A stretch of 64,000 bases of DNA from Microbotryum silenes-acaulis (lineage: Eukaryota > Basidiomycota > Microbotryomycetes > Microbotryales > Microbotryaceae). The stretch spans positions 372,001 through 436,000 of the forward strand of contig QPFY01000017.1 of NCBI GenBank assembly GCA_003665825.1. Reading direction: 5' to 3'. How positions within the stretch are numbered: the stretch's first letter is position 1; each line of letters starts with the position of its first letter. The position numbers and the translations under genes are program-made. Under the pieces are notes generated by a model. The model was not told the origin of the DNA, searched no databases, and saw only the letters and a list, made by a program, of their open reading frames with translations. This document shows, piece by piece, positions 32,500 to 43,891 of the stretch.

Positions 32500-33134
32500 C
32501 TCTGCAATTGATCCAGATGAGACAAGACGAGACGGTGGTGTATGGTCGTGCAGATTCCTGTCGAATCAGAGAGATGTTTGATAAGTAGTGATAGATAGGA
32601 GAAAACTTGGGCACGATACGACTTGCCTGCCTGGTGTAGTGCAGCTGCGAAAGCCAAAAGCCGGAGGAGAGAGACGAAGCGAGAGAGAGAGCTCTCGAAC
32701 TTGCAAAGTGCAACGTGCGCTCGGTGACCGAGTCTGAGTGGGAGCTTCGTCGGAGGCTGGCTGACGGTCGGAACGATCTCGCGGGGGCTGCAACAGGTGC
32801 AAGGGACGAAGGACAGGGAAGCGGATGAGCAGAAAAGGAGGGTTCTTGTGAGGGCAGCAAGAGAGAGAGACGTGCGAAGGGCGATCGGCGTGAAACAAGC
32901 TTCGAAGACAGAAACAGAACAAGTGATCGGCCGAGAGCGCGGTCGAGAGCGCGGTCGAATGCCGGGTCGAGGCACGTGCGCCGAGCATCAGCGTGGGGCT
33001 AATCCCGCCATAACCTGCCATAACCAAGTTTCGGAATTGTAAGCAACAAATGCAGGTGCGGACTCGGTCCTCTCCGAAACTCTGCGAGCCTTTCACTCCC
33101 ACGCTACGCGCACACGATAGCACATCATCCGACC
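32500..33134. other. Divergent promoter
   Basis: About 635 nt between the starts of the Pho86-like gene (minus) and RRP8 (plus). Long minus-strand frames here (up to about 200 codons) have no family features and overlap the 5' UTR. Confidence 0.5.
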
Positions 33135-34649
33135 ATGTTGTTCGACACCCCACTCCTCTCCAACCTACCACCCATCGCGTCATCGTCAACTGCACCGAAT
33201 GGCATCAAGAAGCGACCGCGTGCCGAGTCGGCTGCGAAGGGCCAGGCAACGGCCGAAGCTGGGATGAACCTCGACAAGCTCATGAGGAAGATGAAGGGCA
33301 TGGACACAGAAAAGGGAACAAACGCCAACTCGACGCCCGTCAACTCACCCCTCCGACAGAAGAAGGATCCATCGACGTCGAACGCTGGTCGTGCTTCGCA
33401 ACCCCGCAAGGAGCGGTCTTCCAAGGGACCTATGGATGCATCACCTCACAGCAACAAGGACGTTAAGAAGCACGAACAAGACAATTTGCATGCTCACAAA
33501 GACGCTGCACCGAAATCTTCATCCTCTTCGGCGCCTCCACGGGAATCCTCTTTGAAGAACAAAAAGAAGCACAAGTCCCGACACGATCCTCAACCCACTG
33601 CTGCACAAGATTCCGAAAACGATTCGACATCTACTCCAATCATGCCTCGCACCCATGCTGCACCCAACTTTGACGAAAAGCCAGTCGGAGGCTCCTCATC
33701 CGCAGGCTCGACTGCGCAGACCTCGCTGCAGGCTTCGTTGAGGGCCAAATTGGCCGGAGGTAAATTTAGGATGCTCAACGAGACGCTCTACACTACCACG
33801 GGTGAACAAGCTTGGTCCGCGATGAAAGAGGATGGCGCGTTCGACGATGTGAGTCGACCAGCAAGCAGATTCTCCGACTGTGATCTTCTTTGGTCAATTG
33901 CTAAGTCCGTGTTCGTTTCACTGCAGTACCACGCTGGATTCCGGTCCCAAGCCGCAGGGTGGCCCGTTCATCCCCTTACCCTGATCAAGAAGCAGCTCTC
34001 GACTTCTCTACCCGCGCTGTCACTCGTCGCCGATTTCGGCTGCGGCGACGCGACCCTCGCTCGCGACCTCGCCAAAGACACGCTCAAGAAGGAACTCAAG
34101 GTCATCTCGTTTGATCTCGTGTCCAAAGATGGATGGGTTGTTGAGGCGGAATGCTCGAGCGTTCCACTTCCCGGTGGGAGGCACGGTGGACAGATCGTCG
34201 ATGTTGTTGTTTGTTGCCTAAGCCTGATGGGGACCGATTGGGTCAAGATGATCAGGGAGAGCTGGAGGGTGTTGAAGCCTGGGTTAGTGGACTGACTTTA
34301 CCCAAGGATATGCATGTGCAGTATACTTACCACCCGATTTGACACGTGTGTAGAGGTCAGCTCAAGATCGCCGAGGTCTCGAGCAGGTTCACAGATATTG
34401 ATGGATTTGTGGCGCTCGTCTCGTCGATTGGCTTCAAATCGACGAGCAAGGTGAGGAACTCGGACGAAACTTAGCACGAAAGATTTTTTTGCTGACTATA
34501 AGAGCTTTCTGTATTGCTAGGACACGTCCAACACTCACTTCATCATGTTCGACTTTGTCAAGGCCGGGGAGGAGGCCGTCTCGAAGCAGGCCGAGATTAC
34601 CAAGAAAGCTTCGAGTCTGTTGCGACCTTGTATCTACAAGAAGCGATGA
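33135..34649 (+). CDS. RRP8: 25S rRNA (adenine-N1) methyltransferase Rrp8
   Basis: Four exons: 33135-33848, 33927-34282, 34354-34450, 34521-34649; 431 residues. The N-terminal half is a low-complexity, Lys/Ser-rich nucleolar extension (KKRPRAESAAKG, LKNKKKHKSRHDP). The methyltransferase part starts at about residue 195 with LRAKLAGGKFRMLNETLYTT, the Rrp8 signature. YHAGFRSQAAGWPVHP, the SAM-binding VADFGCGDATLA, DVVVCCLSLMGTDW, and the C-terminal GGQLKIAEVSSRF and FIMFDFVKA follow. Rrp8 methylates adenine 645 of yeast 25S rRNA and acts in early pre-rRNA processing. Length and order agree with the family, and every junction restores conserved residues. Confidence 0.95.
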
Positions 34650-35395
34650 TCTGAAACGAAGATATTGTCGAACTCTCAGTCAAGACAGTGCCACCGTACT
34701 GATAAGCTTCCCTTTTTCGGGAGAGCCAGTCGGCACGACCAACTGAAAGTGACGATCTGTGCGCCGTGCCCGAGCAAGCGCGCTATTGTGACAGCGGACA
34801 GGCTTGTGGGGAAATTTCTGATTGGAGCATGATCGGCGATACCTTAGGATGAGTTCAACCTCCATCGAATGCGACTAAGTGCGCCTTGCACGGAGCACCG
34901 TTGTGATAGGGGCTACCCATCGAGCGGCACGCGCCCACGATAGCGCTAACGAAGGTTCTCGGGCAAGAGCCGCGGTCTGTTATCCGGCGGCGATGAATCG
35001 ATGATGATCACGATTCACAAATGGCTCAACAACCACCCCCTGACTCTGTTGAGTCCATAGAGTGTGCCCGTGTGCTGTTCATCTATTGATCACGTGCCAA
35101 GCTCTTATTCTGTATGTAGACGGTCGTGATAGTCGAGATGAATTGTTCGGATCCGGATTCGATTAGATTGGGTTCCCACCTGCCCGAAAAGACCAAAGAC
35201 GTCAGGCTCGTCAGCAGCCGTGGCCAAGGCAGCAGCAGGACGACTAGGGACGACTGGTCCCGGGCGGGCACTCGGCCTCACGGCTCTCACGCCGTCTCCC
35301 CCGCATCGCCTTCGCTTCGCCGGGGTGTTCGCCTGCTCTTGCACTCTTGTTTTCGCCCCCTACATCGATCGTCGGGACGGGATCGGACAGACACG
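34650..35395. other. Intergenic stretch
   Basis: About 745 nt. An open frame runs in from 35126 into the next gene, in frame with its ATG, but its composition (Arg/Ser-rich) looks like 5' UTR. Nothing else seen. Confidence 0.45.
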
Positions 35396-36835
35396 ATGTC
35401 GAACTCACCCAGTATTACGGTCGACTCACCTAGCGTACCACGGGACAGCGTCTCGGCTGCAGACTCATCGTTGAGCCCATCCAACATCGCAGCCGTCGGC
35501 GCGTTCGTCTCCCCACCGAGGTCTCGCAGTGTCTCCGGCTCCGGTTCAGCTGTCGAAGACGACCCATCCCACCCGCACCCCGGCATCCATCGCTCCCCAC
35601 AAGACCGATCGGACTCCCCGTCAAGGACATCAAGACCTTCCAACGTTTTGCCGGCGCAGATTCGATCTGTGTCGAGACCGTCACCCGTTGTGCCGTCGCC
35701 TTCGGTTCCGAGCTCGCCTGCTTCCTTCTCACGGCCAACCTCGCCGAGACCGACGCCGGGGCGACATGGCTATTCCCAGGACGACGCGACCTCACCGACA
35801 AGGGAGAGAGGTCATTCTCATCCTCATCATCCCCACCATGAATTGCACGCCCCCGTCGCATCGAACCCCATCAGTCGAACCAACTCGGGCCTCGATCTGT
35901 CCCATATCTTTGAGCGAGGTGGGTGGGGAACACGTTCCGATGAGTCGGACCTTGCTGGCTCACTGTGCCATGGTGACTGACCCGATTGTTGGTAATTCTG
36001 TCTCACCCTGGCAGATGTTGAGTTCAACGCGACACATCAGATCAGCCCTCAGGAGGCGGTCGACGTCGCCGTCGCTCCTGTGCTCGACGAAGCCGTCGTG
36101 GCCTTATCCTCGCCTGGGATGACACCCGACATCGCCTCACTCGTGCACGACTTGGAAGAAGCTGCACTGGTGGGCTCAGGCTGGTCCTCGCCCATTCATG
36201 CGGTCGCGATTCCCTCCTCGTCCTCGATTGGTCTCGGCCCTGACGCGTCGGCGTCGCGATCACCTGTGCGAAGTTCCCAAATGCGATCCTTTTCCCCCGA
36301 CTCGACCAGCGACAGTGCAAGAGGCGCGAGTCCTGAGAGTGTTGCCAGCTTCAGTGTCGGCACCCCACCCGACGACCGCTCGACCTTTGTCCCCTTCTCG
36401 CAAACCCTTTCCGAGGCGCTCGAGCAAGAGGCCCAGAAACGGGACCCCTCCGAGATGGGGCCGACCTCGTCCCCTCCTCTAGCGGCCGGGGTGAACAAGC
36501 TCGTGCCTCCCGTACCGTTCTCCCTGGCGGCCGGTGGCGGCAATCTACACGATGCAGCGGGCGCGCAGATTTCGCCGAGTCCGTCATTCAACGCTTTGGC
36601 TGGTGTCAAGGACGAGCGTCGCCGACTGTCATTCGTATCCTATGCGGGTAAGTCAAGTGGAAACAATATTCCTAGGCTATGTGTACTTACTTGATTTGAT
36701 TCGTCAGACGTAATCAATGAGGAGCGACTCGCCGAGTTGACGGGCGCGCCGCAGGGAGGCGAGCCGACGGAGAATGCCGTGGACCTAGCTACGGTGCTGG
36801 ACCGCTTGGACTTGGCGAGTCAAGAGAGCCATTGA
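35396..36835 (+). CDS. Ser/Pro-rich low-complexity protein, unrecognised
   Basis: Three exons: 35396-35918, 36015-36647, 36708-36835; 427 residues. Most of it is Ser/Pro-rich and probably disordered, with many S-P and R-S-x-S sites and a His-rich patch (HSHPHHPHHELH). One short block near the C-terminus stands out as ordered: RRLSFVSYADVINEERLAEL, split by the last intron, followed by LDRLDL near the end. I recall similar blocks in other basidiomycete proteins but no assigned function. The ATG at 35396 was preferred over the in-frame open stretch from 35126 because that part looks non-coding. Confidence 0.68.
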
Positions 36836-38184
36836 TCTTGGGAGCATATGGCAGTCTGATATAATGATGAGGATATGTTCCGACCCAGTATCTTTGGGTG
36901 TCTTTGTGTGGGGGGCCCAGAGTATCCACTTACGTCGAGATCTGAGGGAAGATTCTCTCCTCTCGTCTCTTTCTCTTCTGTACACCTACCGACCATGCTT
37001 GTGTTCTTTCTTTCTCTGTTTCTTCTTCTTTGGGTGGGAGGGAGAGGGCTTCTTTTCTTTCTGCAATTGGCCCAAGACGTTTTACCTTGCTGGTCACGCG
37101 GTCACGTGCCGTCGATCTGGGCCCTTACGTCACTGCACCTTGGCTGCTTGCGCGCGCCCGTTCGGGCGATCCTGCATAGGGGCCGATCCTCGACCGAAGC
37201 AACGCCTCTCAGGAGCGCATCAAAAAGTGGAGTCTGTACCGGACGTTGGTTCGTTCCAAATCGGGCGAGAGTCATCATTCGCTCCCAGACAAAAGTGAAT
37301 GCTTCTGGATCATGATGGGCAGAAATGATTCAGTGCGTCATCGTGCTTGATTCGTCCGAGCCCTCGTTGGCTGCGATGGCAAAAAAGGCAGAAAAGCGCC
37401 GTCTGTGCGTGGTTCACTGCAGTCGTATTCCCGTCGCCCCGTCGCCGGTGGCGGTCCAGCTGCTCGGTCGATCGTCCTTGAGGCAGTTGAGACAGTTACT
37501 TGGCCTTCCCTTTGGACAACTCTTCTTAGTACAATCGGCCTCTCCTCTTCCAGATCTCTTGTGAGTTTTGTCAACAAGGTCCGCCCGTCTCGTTCTGAGC
37601 TCGGACCTTTTCCCCGCCAACCGGGACTCACGTGAGTGCGACCCCCCATCGCGCGCGAGCCAAGCTCCCACCCACCCACCACACCAGCCAACCCTGCCAG
37701 CAGCTGCCAGCCAGGCCAGAATTCCAGCAGGCCCATCGGGAGGAGCATACATCCAGGCTTGTTGCGCCCCTCACACGCGAGCGTCTCCTTACCAGCCCCC
37801 GTACGCCCGAGTGGGTACATCACCTCTGTCTCACATCGTCACTGTGAGTCTATAGAGCGTTCACCTGATCGAGTCGCGTCGTGGGCGTCACAACAACGAT
37901 AGGGAGCAAACGGCCCTGGCAGCGGGCGGGCGTCGGGCGAGTCGTGTTTATTCAACCGTGGACGATCGTCGGCCTCGCCCCTGTCGACGACATCGCTCGT
38001 GTACAACCAAGTGGCGCTACATGGCTGCTCTGGTCTTGTTGGAGTCCTATCGTGATACGTGCACTGACACCGCTCTTGCTCTGCATCCCGGAATGCAAAC
38101 AGCTTTGGGGCTGGCTCTCAACGCCCCTTGTCGACGACGACCACCCCAGTCAGCCGCTCAATCGGCACCGCCACCTCTCGTGCG
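36836..38184. other. Long upstream region of BEM1
   Basis: About 1.35 kb, with a T/C-rich part near 36950-37060 and a CCAGCC-rich part near 37670-37730. Open frames overlap on both strands without domain or splice support. A 5' UTR intron of BEM1 may lie here. Confidence 0.45.
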
Positions 38185-40607
38185 ATGAAGAACATTCGAC
38201 GATCGCTCAACAAGGAGCGCATCGGGGCACCAACACCGACCTACTCGTCGCTGCCGACCGCGAGCTTCCCTGCTTCCGGTCCAGCCGCGGTCGCGGTCGT
38301 TAAAGGTGGCGCATCGTCACCAGCACCCGCTGCCAACGCGACCACCCCGGCCGTAGCCCCGACACCTCCAAAGCGAGTCATCCGCGCCGTCGAGTCGTAC
38401 CGGGCAAGGTCATCACAGGAACTCTCGTTCGAAGCTGGCGACTTCTTTCACGTCGTGAGCGACGAAGGCGGCGACGAATGGTTCGACGCCGCGAACCCGC
38501 TCACAGGGGCTAGAGGGCTCGTCCCGGCGTCGCACTTCCAGGTCCTCGGTAGGAACGTCAGGGAGAACGCCACACCGGGGCATCAGGTCAAAAAATCGGG
38601 TTCGGGGTCCAACTCGGGGTCGGGGTCGTCCTTCTCGAACGGACCGCCGCTGCCGGCGTCGACGAGTGGCTCGTATTCGTCCTCATCACAACCGGGGTCA
38701 TCGAGAGTCATGAGCGTCAACAACGGCTACGTCGCCAGTCCGGTATCGACCTCGCATATGTCCGCATCTGCTTCGGCTCCCCCGCAGCAGCACCAGCAAC
38801 AACAGCAGAAGCAACAGCGCTCGTCAGGGTCAGTTCGGCCCCCTTCGCAACCGGCCCCCAAGCAGCAACCCTTGTACGGCATCGTGCAATACGACTTTGT
38901 CGCCGAACGAGCCGACGAGCTCGATGCCAAGCGCGGCGAACCCATCATCGTGATCGCGCAATCGAACCACGAATGGTTCGTCGCCAAGCCGATCGGTCGC
39001 CTCGGTGGACCGGGCCTGATCCCCGTCGCCTTCGTCGAGATCCAGGACATGACGACGGGCAAACCGGTCGAGAATGTCGAGGAGCTGATCCGGAGTGCGG
39101 TCGTGCCCAAAGTCGAGGAATGGAAAAAGATGACGGCCGATTACAAGAGCGCGTCGATCCCGCTCGGTCGATTCGATTTCGGTGGTAGCAATGGAGGGGG
39201 TCATTCGGTGCAGTCTTCGGCTGCACCTAGCCCTGCACCGAATGCAGCAAGCTTTGAGGGGACTTCGCAAGTTGGTGCTTCGTCTTCGAGAGCGTACGAG
39301 GAATCCGACGATCGGACGCCGCAACATGCGCACCAGCAGAGATTCCAGGAAGATCCGGCACCGCAACAGGCCGAGACAGGGTACGAAGGCGATGAGCGGC
39401 GATACTCATATACAAAGGAACGAAAGCAGTACGGTCTCGTCACATCGGCCTCGGTCGAATCTTTCCACCAGGAAGAAGGGTCGTTCTGGTTCCACCTGCG
39501 CGTCTTTTTCTCGACAGGCGCATCGCTCGTTCTCTACCGCCTTTACCAGGACTTTTACGACTTCCAGATCGCCCTCATGGACGAGTTCCCCGTCGAAGCG
39601 GGTCGCGTACCTGCACCTGAAGACCCTTCGGGACGTGTCGCCGAACGAATCTTGCCGATGATGCCCGGCCCTACTGATTACGAGGATGAAGTCGTGTGCG
39701 CGCAACGCGTTCACGACCTCAGCGTCTACCTCAACGACCTATGTCAACTCCCGGGACATATTCGTACGAGTGGTTTGATGTACGAGTTCTTGGTCCCGAG
39801 GGCCGGGGACGTGGAAGTCTCGGCTGGGAATGGGAGGGGGAACGAACCCGGGGGTGGGGCGTCCAATTCGATCGAAGGACAATACGGCGAGTTGGTCGAG
39901 TACCTCGACCAGATGGATGGTGGGGCCGCACCGAATGGATCCGCGGGGCTCAAGAGATCCGGGGTGGAGAGTGATTTGGCGAGGTTGGATTTGAACGGCG
40001 GGCAGAATGAACCAAGGTCACATTCGAGTCGGTCCAATAGGTCCTCCGGTAGTCGTGAGTCGATCGGAAATTGCTGTGGGGGCACGCGCTGGTGCTTTCT
40101 TGACTGACCTGGATTTCTTAAGTAGAACAAGCCTCTTTCCAACAAGCCTATTACACCAACCCATCCTCGCAACCGCCCGCATCACCTCTCGCCAACGCGT
40201 CCTCCCTCGCACCTCATTTGGCTCCCATGGGCAACGCCCATCAAGGCGCCGCCTTTATTAAGATCAAGATCTTCCACCGCAACACCGACGACCTCATTGC
40301 GATACGAGTACCCCCGACCGTGACGCACGGCGCCCTGCTGGACAAAGTGCGCGAACGTCTCGGCAATGATGTCGTCAACTTGCGGTATCGTGAGGAGGTC
40401 GGTTCGGAAACGTCCAGTCCTGTCCCTGGCGCTGTCGTCATGGCTGGTGGTGCGAGGTTGGTCGGGCTGGAGACTGATGACGAATTGGAGCGATGGGTGC
40501 GGAGTGGGAGTCGGTTGGTTCTGGTCAGTTCGCTTTCCATCTTCATGATCTACCACCGCAAGAGCTATATGCTGACCGCGACATTCTCTTTATAGTACGC
40601 GGATTAG
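38185..40607 (+). CDS. BEM1: Polarity scaffold Bem1 (SH3-SH3-PX-PB1)
   Basis: Three exons: 38185-40054, 40126-40523, 40596-40607; 759 residues. The start MKNIRRSLNKE is typical. SH3-1 is at about 65-125 (RVIRAVESYRARSSQELSFEAGDFF). SH3-2 is at about 230-290 (YGIVQYDFVAERADELDAKRGEPI, then GLIPVAFVEI) and is followed by the conserved VEEWKKMTADYK. The PX domain is at about 410-535 (FHLRVFFSTGASLVLYRLYQDFYDFQ). The PB1 domain is at the C-terminus (AFIKIKIFHRNTDDLIAIRVP, ETDDELERWV, ending LVLYAD). Bem1 joins activated Cdc42, its exchange factor Cdc24 (through PB1) and PAK kinases at sites of polarised growth. The last exon holds only the final three residues and the stop. Confidence 0.95.
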
Positions 40608-41090
40608 TTTGTAAATCTCTTCCCACCCGGGACTTAGGCGGTGCGTTTCGACGATGCGGGGCAACTTTCTCCTTTTTCACCTTAGTTCGACGTGTTTGGA
40701 TTCACGAGTCCAAGAATCGTGTCTTTTCGAGCTTGCAGCGGAGTGGCTTGCGGCGGACTGGCGGATTTTCTGTCTTTCGTTTACGGGTGTACCCATCCTC
40801 TTATTCTCATTCTGCTTTTGGTTTCTCTGCGTCTTTGTCTTGGGCTTTTCTTCTTCTCACTCTATGTCTCTCCCTTCTTCTTTCCCTGTGTAAAAGTGCC
40901 TGCAACATTTGGGGTTTTGCTTGGTCTTTTCTCTCGATAAAGAAGAATGTATGCACAAATATAATGGGCCATCCGACCTGACCATGCCAAATCTAACGTC
41001 GAAGGAGAGTCGTCAAAGAACTATCCATGTGTAAATGCTGCGTCATGGGTCATGAAAAACGTTGTAAGGTCGTGAATAAAAATGATCTCG
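40608..41090. other. Convergent 3' region
   Basis: About 480 nt, strongly T-rich (40740-40890), between the 3' ends of BEM1 and the Ser/Thr-rich surface gene. No gene seen. Confidence 0.55.
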
Positions 41091-42965
41091 TCACTCGTCA
41101 GAAGGATTGGCGACCCTGCAGCGAAGTGAAAACAGGGTTGCGTAAGTTGCGTTCGACATAGCAGTCTTTCCAAAGAGTCAAACCTGACGTACCTCAACAC
41201 TCGTTTCCTCGAATAATCCTGCCCGTCCGCCAGACTCTCCTGGCTGACATTGTCATCCTCCTTGTACGTTCTCGCCTCGATACGATCATCAGGCTTCGAA
41301 ACGACGAAAGGGTTCTCCCTCGTCTCTTCCAACGCCTCCATGCGCTCGACAACTCCTCCAGAATGTTCTAGCGATGATCGTTCAGTCGATACACCATTAG
41401 CTTGATCGAAGAACCCTCGAGCCCACTCGGGTAGAGGTTCTTCTTCTACACCTTCGCCAGAGAAGGCTCGCGAATGACCGAGGCTTGAAAAGCCGCCGTA
41501 GGCTGAGGCCATGCCGTGCAAGGAGCCGTCGCTGGGGGAGGGGGAACAATGTCCTATGTCGGCCGAGTAGCGGCGTTGACGAGCGTGGTCCGAGTCGACG
41601 GAAGCACCGTAGCTAAGAGGTCGACGATACGGCGTGTCGTCGTGCGCTTGATCGTAAGGTGTTCGAGCGAGACCATAGCCAGCCGCAGCACCCGTTAACC
41701 CGACGGCACCATAACTCGACAACGTGGCTGGTGGTCCGAAACTCGACATACGTCCGTCTGAGGTGCTCGTGGGATCGTAAGGATTCCCATGTCCATCTTC
41801 GCTATCATCGTCGTTGAAGCGAGCGATCCCAGCTCCTCCGTCCCCTGCGCCCCCGGCCGCGACGCGCAAATCTTCATCGAGACGCTGTCGTCTTTTTCTC
41901 CGGATGTAGAAGAAGCCGAGACCGACGGCGATGAAGGCGACGATCAAACCCACGGCGAGGAAGACGCCAACGACGGCGCCGGTCTTGGAGAAGAAGGCGT
42001 TACCCTCCGAGGCGTCGCCGTTCGAGTTGAGCGTTCGCGCCCCTGTCGTCGTCGCGGCGGGGACAAAGACGTAGGTTGTGAGGATCGTGGTCGCGTACAC
42101 GACTGCGCCCCCCGAGCTCGTGTACGTGTACAGCGAGGTTTCGTACACTGCCGAGCGACTGTCAGGAGTGCTACAATAGGAGTGGTAGGTCAGCTTCTGT
42201 GAACATTCAGATGGGCGCGCACGCCCTCGAAACTCGCGAGTTGGGCTAAGCCATGCGGGTGCCAAGGCCAAGGCGCCGTCGATCGTTCAATGAATTCGGA
42301 CCACCCAAGCAAAGCATGAATGGTGTGCGGTAAACTCGACTTACGTACTCTCCGCCACAGCTGCACTGGTCAAAGTATCGGCCGAGGTGGGTGCTTGTGT
42401 AGCACTTGCACTGGATGTCAGATTCAGATTGGTCCTACTTGTCCGTGCGGTGGTCTCGGCAACTGAGCTCGCTCTCGTTGCGGTCGACGAGGGAGCCGAG
42501 TTGCTTGTGTCGAGGACCGAGCTCGAAACCGCTGAGGCGGTGCTTGCTGCACTTTGCACTGGCGTTGTCGCCTGAATTGGGGTCGTCGTTGCAGAGGAAG
42601 AAGCCTGGGGTGTGAACTGTGGGGTCGTGTTCGCAGCTGCGGGCGATGGCGGGGTCGTCGTTGCTGAATCGACTGGAATCGTCGTCGCGGTTGCCGCTGG
42701 GCTCGATGTGGCGGTCCCAGGTTCGCTATCGGCGGTCGAAGGCGAGCTGTTGTCGTCCGCAGTCGTCGTTGCTGTAAGACAACCGGCACTGATATGAGCA
42801 AAGCATCCCATGCGTAATCCGCCTATTGAACTGTTACACACCCTCACCAGCTGTAGTCTCCATCGCGGCGAGCGAAGTGGTGGACGACGTCGGAGACTGT
42901 GGTGCGAGACCAGTCGTGGTCGTGGTGGTGATGGTGGTGTCGCCGACAGGCGCGGTCGTCTCCAT
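41091..42965 (-). CDS. Ser/Thr-rich single-pass surface protein (Mid2/Wsc-like layout), 5' end uncertain
   Basis: Exons: 42965-42848 (possibly preceded by another), 42771-42345, 42170-41193, 41115-41091. The outer part is almost pure Ser, Thr and Ala (SVAETTARTSRTN and similar), expected to be heavily O-mannosylated. Then come YETSLYTYTSSGG, AVVYATTILTTYVFVP, and one membrane helix (VVGVFLAVGLIVAFIAVGLGFFY) with a basic anchor RRKRRQR. The cytosolic tail is Ser/Gly/Asp-rich and ends VANPSDE. This is the layout of cell-wall stress sensors such as Mid2, but no WSC or other sensor domain is seen. Starting at 42965 leaves no signal peptide; an upstream exon in 43000-43330, open in the same frame, probably supplies it. 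Confidence 0.6.
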
Positions 42966-43891
42966 AAAGGCTTCAGGCCGTGGTCCAAGCTTCCGCAATC
43001 GTTGCAGGTTCAGGCGATCGAGCCCTGGCTCCTCGAGGCCGACGATCCACTGGTCTGAGGATGCGCAGAGTCGATGTAGGTACGACGAGGCGCACTCGAC
43101 GTTCGGCCCAAGACGAAAGTGGGTGAAAGAAGCTTGGAAACCCAAGGGTGAACTGTTGAGAGCAAGCAGGATAAAGCCTCGAATCTCGCAGCGGCCACGC
43201 CGGCTCCGATCACCTTTACGAGCGCGTCTCTGTCGATGGCACCCTGTTTCAAGGATGGTTCGGTCTCTAGGGTTGCAGGCGAAAATGCACCAAGGCTTTC
43301 CTACCGGTTTCTTCCTTCGCAGCAACACTGATTAGTGCGATGATACTGCTAGCCCAAGCCTCGATTAAATGAAACCCGCGCAATCGTGCCAAAGCTCGAT
43401 CGCACGCACTTGCCCACCACGGACTCCGATGAGCGATCCCATCGCTCGGAAGGGGGCTGAAGCGTGACCAGGTCTTAACTGTAACGAGTTGCAAGGTGAG
43501 AAGCATCAGCGGATCAGAGGTAAACGAAAGTAAGGCATATATTGTGGGAGACAGTTGACATCAACCCCCGTCCCATCATTCGGATGCAAGACGGGCTCCG
43601 ACGGAGTCGACCGTCAGGGAGCATGGCAACGTGCAACGAATGGTGAACAATGTGGGGGTCGCCCGATCGATCGCGACCGACCGCGCCTCGGAACTCCGGT
43701 TCGAATTTCAGCGACGCGGTAGACGCTCTGTACCAACTGACAGACATGCGGCTGCTCAATACAAGAAACCCGAATAAATCAGAAAAATAGGTCTACCAGG
43801 ACCACTAAGGCATACTACAAGTTCCGAATTGACATGATACAAGCAAAATAAAGAGAAAAAGCGACTCCCTCAAATCCTCGCTCTACCACTA
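42966..43891. other. Upstream region of surface gene and 3' end of Opy2-like gene
   Basis: About 925 nt. Minus-strand frames in 43000-43330 may contain the missing first exon of the surface-protein gene; I could not choose splice sites. Nothing recognised in 43340-43890. Confidence 0.4.

Noticed and set aside
32566..33195. 209-codon and overlapping minus-strand frames between Pho86-like and RRP8
   Set aside because: Located in a divergent promoter, runs over the RRP8 start, and has no recognisable features.
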